Below, one piece after another: positions 24,622-28,811 of a stretch of DNA of 28,811 nt. The DNA is from JACQFZ01 sp045810625. GTDB lineage: Bacteria > Pseudomonadota > Gammaproteobacteria > Acidiferrobacterales > Sulfurifustaceae. Position numbers and translations under genes: made by a program. Under the pieces are notes generated by a model that saw only the letters and a program-made list of their open reading frames with translations, had not been told where the DNA came from and searched no databases. The stretch is taken from contig JBJMVQ010000035.1 of assembly GCA_045810625.1 (NCBI GenBank), forward strand, positions 1 to 28,811. Reading direction: 5' to 3'. Each line of letters opens with the position of its first letter. The stretch's first letter is position 1.

Positions 24622-26460
24622 ATGGACACGGGTCGGAAATTTGATGTTGCGATTCTCGGCGCAGGAATCGGCGGCGCGCTGCTCGCCGCGGTACTCGCAA
24701 GACACGGCGTCAAAGTACTGCTCATCGAGCAGGGAAGCCATCCGCGTTTTGCCATCGGCGAATCGACCATCCCGGAAACGACGTTCCTTCTGCGTCTGCT
24801 CGCGCGCCGTTACAACGTCCCGGAAATCGCGCACTTGTGCAATTTTCAGAAAATCCGCACGCACGTCAGCTCCGCCTGCGGCGTGAAGCGTAACTTCTCG
24901 TTCATCTACCATCGAACTGGGGAAACCCAGCGTCCGCAGGAGACGACGCAATTTCCGACGTGGGCGCCGCCGTTCGGGCCGGATGTGCATTTCTTCCGGC
25001 AAGACATCGACGCGTACATGTACGCCGTCGCGATCTCTTATGGAGCCGTCGCGCGCCAGCAGACCCAAGTGAAGGAGATCGTGTTCGAGCCCGACGGCGT
25101 CCGCATCAACGCCGGCGCCGAGGAGTTCCGCGCGCAATATGTGGTCGACGCCGGCGGCATGAAAGCGCCCATCGCCGACATGAAAAAGCTGCGGGAAACG
25201 CCGCCGCCGCTGAAGACCCGTTCGCGCAGCATTTACACGCACATGATCGGCGTCATTCCCTACGACGCCTGCGGAGCGCCACAGCGCGAGCACGGCATGC
25301 CGAGTCCCTTCTCGCAAGGAACATTGCATCACCTTTTCAAGGGCGGCTGGATGTGGGTGATCCCGTTCGACAACCACCCTACCTCGACGAACCCGCTCGT
25401 GAGCGTGGGCCTCACGCTTGATCTGGAGCACTATCCGGAGAATACGCTGCCGGCCGAAGATGAGTTCCGCCAGATCATCCGGCAGTTCCCGACCGTCGCC
25501 GCGCAATTCGAACGCGCCCGCGCCGTGCGCCCGTGGACGAAAACCGGGCGCCTGCAATACTGGTCCACGCAAGTCGTCGGCGAGCGCTACTGCCTGATTC
25601 CGCACGCCGCCGCCTTCGTCGATCCGCTGTTCTCGAGCGGCTTGGCGATCACCATGGCGACGATCAACGTGCTGGCCGACACGATTCTCCAGGCCGTTCG
25701 CGAAGACGACTTCTCGACTCAGAAATTCGAGTACATCGACACGTGGGTCAAGCACTGCTTCCGCTACTACGACGATCTCGTCTCCGGCTCGTACGCCGCC
25801 TTCAGCGACTTTGAGCTGTGGAACGCATGGCATCGCGTGTGGATGCTCGGCAGTCTCTACGGCGTCAGTGGCTTGTTCGAGGTGCTCGGGCGTTACGAGT
25901 CGAAGAACGACCCGAAGCAGCTCGAGCTGCTAAAAGCGCCGCCGTATCGCGGCGTGCAAGGCATCGACTTCGAGCCGTACGCGCGCCTTTTCAAGTCGGC
26001 GGTCGTGGAGATCGAGCGCTTTCGCAGCGGCGCAAGCTCCGCGGAGGCAACGGTCACCGCGCTCTATTCGCTTCTCCGCGAAAGCGGGATCTGCCCCGCG
26101 CCGTGGGCGCTGCTCGATCGCGAAGACCGTTGTCCGGCGAAAACGTTCACGTTCCTGCCGATGATTCGCGTCGTCGCCTGGGGCCGGTATCGCTCACCGG
26201 CGGAGGTCTCGCAAAACTACTACACGACCGGCCGCACGGGTGGATTCATCGGCGACATCGTCAAAGACGCTCTCTACGAGATCCGACGGCTGCGCGACAC
26301 CGCCGGGGGTCTGCTGCGCGACGCGGTATTCAGCTGGAATCGTGATTGGCGCCGCGGCAATGCCGCGCTGACAACACCCGCCGCGGCCTTCGCCAAAGCC
26401 AAAGCGGCGAAAGCGGAGGCAGCGCATCCGAGCAAACCCGTCGAGCGCGCGGCGCATTGA
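24622..26460 (+). CDS. Flavin-dependent halogenase-family oxidoreductase
   Basis: A 612-residue FAD protein. The start MDTGRKFDVAILGAG has gaggag about nine bases upstream; an in-frame TTG six codons earlier is an alternative. Three signatures of flavin-dependent halogenases are visible: the FAD loop GAGIGG (13-18), WMWVIP (243-248, matching WxWxIP) and FVDPLFSSG (332-340, matching FxxPxxSxG). GESTIPETT (46-54) is also typical; Lys89 in CGVKRNF lies where the catalytic lysine is expected, but that assignment is by position only. The C-terminal 270 residues are helical with many aromatics and an Ala/Lys-rich tail. The family also contains hydroxylases and reductases, so halogenation is not proven. 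Its position between a desaturase and a CFA-type synthase, 11 bp from the latter, suggests an acyl-chain substrate. Confidence 0.82.
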   Translation: MDTGRKFDVAILGAGIGGALLAAVLARHGVKVLLIEQGSHPRFAIGESTIPETTFLLRLLARRYNVPEIAHLCNFQKIRTHVSSACGVKRNFSFIYHRTGETQRPQETTQFPTWAPPFGPDVHFFRQDIDAYMYAVAISYGAVARQQTQVKEIVFEPDGVRINAGAEEFRAQYVVDAGGMKAPIADMKKLRETPPPLKTRSRSIYTHMIGVIPYDACGAPQREHGMPSPFSQGTLHHLFKGGWMWVIPFDNHPTSTNPLVSVGLTLDLEHYPENTLPAEDEFRQIIRQFPTVAAQFERARAVRPWTKTGRLQYWSTQVVGERYCLIPHAAAFVDPLFSSGLAITMATINVLADTILQAVREDDFSTQKFEYIDTWVKHCFRYYDDLVSGSYAAFSDFELWNAWHRVWMLGSLYGVSGLFEVLGRYESKNDPKQLELLKAPPYRGVQGIDFEPYARLFKSAVVEIERFRSGASSAEATVTALYSLLRESGICPAPWALLDREDRCPAKTFTFLPMIRVVAWGRYRSPAEVSQNYYTTGRTGGFIGDIVKDALYEIRRLRDTAGGLLRDAVFSWNRDWRRGNAALTTPAAAFAKAKAAKAEAAHPSKPVERAAH

Positions 26461-26471
26461 TCGATCGACCC

Positions 26472-27605
26472 ATGCTCGCTAATAAAGAACGCGTCCGCCG
26501 CTCGCTCGAAAAGCTGCTCGCCACTGTCGACGTGCGCATCGACGGCGACCGTCCGTTCGATGTTCGCGTTACCAACGACGCATTTTTCGAGCGCGCGCTG
26601 GCGGGCGGATTCACCGGTATCCGAAACGCGTACGTCGACGGATTGTGGGAGGCGGAACGGCTCGATGAATTGACGTACCGCGTGATGTCGCGCGGCGTCA
26701 CGCTGCCCTACGCCGACCGGCTTTCGCTCGCCTGGGCAGCGGCGATCGCGCGCCTGCAGAACCTGCAGAACAAGACGCGCAGCCTCGAGATTCGGCGGCA
26801 CTACGACCTCGGCGACGATTTGTTCCGGGCAATGCTCGACAAGCGCATGGTCTACAGCTGCGCCTATTGGCAGGACGCTGCAAACCTCGACGAGGCGCAG
26901 GAGGCCAAGCTCGACCTCGTGTGCCGCAAACTGAATTTGCGCCGCGGCATGCGCGTGCTCGACATCGGCTGTGGCTGGGGCAGCTTCATCAAATTCGCGG
27001 CCGAACGCTACGGCGTCACCGCGGTCGGCATCACGCTGTCTCTGGATCAGGCGCGGCTCGGGGCCGAGATGTGCCGCGGCCTGCCGGTCGAGATCAAAGT
27101 CCAGGACTACCGCGATCTCGCCCGCGGCGCCGAGCGTTACGACGCGGTCGTATCGATCGGCATGTTCGAGCACGTTGGCTACAAGAACTACCCGGCGTTC
27201 ATGCGCATCGCGCGCGCCTGTCTCAAACCGGACGGGCTGTTTCTGTTGCACACGATCGGCGGCAACCTCTCGCAGGTGTCGTTCGACCGGTGGATGAGCG
27301 AGAACATTTTTCCGAACGCGATGTTGCCTTCGATCAAGCAAATCGCATCCGCCGCCGAGGGAGTGTTCGTGATGGAAGACTGGCACAACTTCGGCGTCCA
27401 CTACGACAAGACGCTGATGGCGTGGTACGACAACTTCAACCGCACCTGGCCGACGCTGAAGGACAAATACGGCGAGCGTTTTTATCGCGTCTGGAAATGC
27501 TATCTGCTGACCTGTGCGGGATCGTTTCGCGCGCGCGAGAATCAGCTGTGGCAAATCGTTTTTTCGCCGAGCGGCGCAGCGGGCGGCTACACGTCGATCC
27601 GCTGA
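26472..27605 (+). CDS. cfa: Cyclopropane-fatty-acyl-phospholipid synthase family
   Basis: A 377-residue SAM-dependent methyltransferase of the CFA synthase/mycolic-acid methyltransferase family. It uses SAM and a double bond in a phospholipid acyl chain, making a cyclopropane ring or, in some relatives, a methyl branch. HYDLGDDLF (110-118), YSCAYW with Cys130, VLDIGCGWGSF (162-172), MFEHVG with Glu233, LLHTIGG with His260 and HYDKTLMAWY with Tyr311 match the residues known to matter in E. coli Cfa. CAGSFRARENQLWQIVFS is the usual end. Start at ATG 26472; a TTG at 26457 overlapping the previous TGA is possible, and neither has a good ribosome-binding site, in line with coupling to the flavoprotein gene. 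The neighbouring desaturases would provide its unsaturated substrate. Confidence 0.92.
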   Translation: MLANKERVRRSLEKLLATVDVRIDGDRPFDVRVTNDAFFERALAGGFTGIRNAYVDGLWEAERLDELTYRVMSRGVTLPYADRLSLAWAAAIARLQNLQNKTRSLEIRRHYDLGDDLFRAMLDKRMVYSCAYWQDAANLDEAQEAKLDLVCRKLNLRRGMRVLDIGCGWGSFIKFAAERYGVTAVGITLSLDQARLGAEMCRGLPVEIKVQDYRDLARGAERYDAVVSIGMFEHVGYKNYPAFMRIARACLKPDGLFLLHTIGGNLSQVSFDRWMSENIFPNAMLPSIKQIASAAEGVFVMEDWHNFGVHYDKTLMAWYDNFNRTWPTLKDKYGERFYRVWKCYLLTCAGSFRARENQLWQIVFSPSGAAGGYTSIR

Positions 27606-27628
27606 CACGACGCTCGCACGGAGCAACC

Positions 27629-27659
27629 GGTTCAAGCGTCCGGGCGGCACGCTTGAACC
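27629..27659 (+). promoter_or_regulatory. Perfect 11-bp hairpin between cfa and second desaturase
   Basis: ggttcaagcgt (27629-27639) and acgcttgaacc (27649-27659) are perfect reverse complements with a 9-base loop. No T run follows, so it is not a standard terminator; it may stop or process part of the transcript, or bind a regulator. It lies 43 bases upstream of the desaturase start. Confidence 0.6.
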
Positions 27660-27701
27660 ACGGCATCGCCGAATAGCGATGTACATCACGGAGGACAGCC
27701 A

Positions 27702-28658
27702 ATGCGGCACGACGATTTACCCGGCAAGGTTTCATGGCGATCGGTGCCGCCGCGGGAGATACAACCGGCCGGGGCGCGCACACGCTCGCCGCAGCGCGAC
27801 GCCGTCGACTCGCCATCCGTCGCCGCGCACGGCGGCCAGTTCGAATTCCTCCCTTGGTATACGGCCGTGCCGCTCGTTACCGCGCATGTCGCCGTGCTGG
27901 GCGCGTTCTGGACCGGCGTCGGCTGGCGGGACGTGCTCTGTTGCTTTCTCCTCTATACCGTGCGCATGTTCGGCGTAACGGCGGGCTATCACCGCTACTT
28001 CTCGCACCGCTCTTATAAAGCGAATCGCTTGGTCGCGTTCATGTTGGGCGTGCTCGCGGAGACGAGCGCGCAAAAAGGCATCTTGTGGTGGACGATGCAT
28101 CATCGCGCGCATCACCGGCATTCCGACACATCGCAGGACCCGCATTCCCCGCGGCGCTACGGATTCTGGCACGCGCACATCGGGTGGTTGTATCTGGCGA
28201 AGAACGACACCGTGTCGTACGCGAAGGTTTCGGATCTCGCCAAGTATCCGGAGCTCGTGTGGCTGGACCGCGTTTGGATTTTGCCCCCGGTGCTGCTCGC
28301 CGTCGGCGTCTGGCTGGTCCTCGGCTGGTCCGGGCTGTGGATGGGATTCTTTTTGAGCACGGTATTACTGTGGCACGCGACGTTTTGCATCAACTCGGTC
28401 GCCCACCTCTACGGCCGGCGGCGCTACGCGACGCACGACAGCAGCCGCAACAACTGGATCCTGGCGCTGGTGACGCTCGGCGAAGGATGGCACAACAACC
28501 ATCACCGCTACATGACATCGGCCCGGCAAGGCTTGAAGTGGTGGGAAATCGACGTGACCTACTACGTACTTGCGGTCTTGGCGTGGATGAGGATCGTGCG
28601 CGACCTGCGCCCGCCCTCCGAACCCGGCCGCGCGACGATGAGAGCCGCGGTCGATTGA
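27702..28658 (+). CDS. Acyl-CoA/acyl-lipid desaturase (second copy)
   Basis: A 318-residue membrane fatty acid desaturase, paralogous to the one at 23253. The histidine boxes are HRYFSH (97-102), HHRAHH (133-138) and HNNHH (264-268). Both share LGAFWTGV, KYPELVWL, FFGWSGL/LGWSGL, ARQG and WWEID. This copy differs in its N-terminus (50 polar residues before the first membrane segment), in the second box (Ala for Phe), in HSPRRYGFWHAHIGWL, and in lacking the long C-terminal extension; it ends normally. Start at ATG with ggagg eight bases upstream. The differences suggest distinct substrates, position or partners rather than a fresh duplication. Confidence 0.92.
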   Translation: MRHDDLPGKVSWRSVPPREIQPAGARTRSPQRDAVDSPSVAAHGGQFEFLPWYTAVPLVTAHVAVLGAFWTGVGWRDVLCCFLLYTVRMFGVTAGYHRYFSHRSYKANRLVAFMLGVLAETSAQKGILWWTMHHRAHHRHSDTSQDPHSPRRYGFWHAHIGWLYLAKNDTVSYAKVSDLAKYPELVWLDRVWILPPVLLAVGVWLVLGWSGLWMGFFLSTVLLWHATFCINSVAHLYGRRRYATHDSSRNNWILALVTLGEGWHNNHHRYMTSARQGLKWWEIDVTYYVLAVLAWMRIVRDLRPPSEPGRATMRAAVD

Positions 28659-28737
28659 GACGAGCCCGCGAAGAAACGCCTGAACGCTGAACCCACCGCG
28701 ATCGGCGAGCCAACCGCGAGCAGGCGCGCGGGCTGGA
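28659..28737. other. Short 3' intergenic region with an inverted repeat
   Basis: No gene is seen. Eight-base arms agcccgcg (28663-28670) and cgcgggct (28727-28734) are perfect reverse complements 56 bases apart; with so long a loop and no T run this is only a weak hint of a bidirectional 3' structure between converging genes. Confidence 0.3.
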
Positions 28738-28811
28738 TTACTGTGACGCCGCCAGTGAACCGGTCACCGCACCGAGCGGCCGAATCAGCAACCCGCTGGT
28801 CGACACTCTCA
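28738..28811 (-). CDS. Possible 3' end of a minus-strand gene (partial)
   Basis: On the minus strand one frame is open from the window edge to a TAA at 28740-28738 and reads about 24 residues ending LLIRPLGAVTGSLAASQ. The mix of hydrophobic and small residues looks protein-like, and its direction would make it convergent with the desaturase, but the piece is too short to identify. Another minus frame is also open here. Confidence 0.3.
   Translation of the reverse strand, partial: RVSTSGLLIRPLGAVTGSLAASQ

Noticed and set aside
24595..27710. Long minus-strand frames (412 and 478 codons) across the flavoprotein and cfa genes
   Set aside because: Mirror frames of genes with full catalytic motifs; no start signals.

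Overview
The window is GC-rich, densely coded bacterial chromosome, most probably from a gammaproteobacterium. The main reason is gene order: rnm (yciV), yciO, a membrane M50 peptidase, trpS, scpA, scpB and rluB run on the minus strand, and yciB, yciI, bolA and a parvulin-type isomerase lie on the other side on the plus strand. This is a familiar neighbourhood in Gammaproteobacteria. The species cannot be named from the sequence. No tRNA, rRNA, CRISPR array, transposase or phage gene was seen.

Layout. 1-690: no credible gene; degenerate 9-bp-period arrays and a long direct repeat. 696-5347 (minus): K+/H+ antiporter (NhaP2/CvrA type), a lipoprotein alpha/beta hydrolase and a DUF4105 periplasmic protein. 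5362-5981 (minus): a DUF3015 secreted protein with a clear sigma70-like promoter, a 5' hairpin and a strong terminator. 6074-6472 (plus): a small lipoprotein. 6481-10197 (minus): a tight operon of methyltransferase-like protein, small MscS channel, FRG-domain protein, PgeF and a ZIP metal transporter, the first four joined by 4-bp stop/start overlaps. 10245-16328 (minus): rluB, scpB, scpA, trpS, M50 peptidase, yciO, rnm, with a repeat element between scpB and rluB. 16356-20305 (plus): an unrecognised helical protein, yciB, yciI, bolA, parvulin lipoprotein and a phytase-like secreted protein. 20345-21628 (minus): a Kef-type antiporter.

22075-28658 (plus) is the most distinctive part: a YheT-like hydrolase, a fatty acid desaturase with a long helical C-terminal extension, a flavoprotein with all three flavin-dependent-halogenase signatures, a cyclopropane-fatty-acid-synthase-type methyltransferase and a second desaturase. 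Together they look like a route that introduces double bonds into acyl chains and then modifies them (methylene or methyl transfer, plus a flavin-dependent oxidation or halogenation). The product is unknown. This is the best candidate for an undescribed system. The window ends in what may be the 3' end of a minus-strand gene.
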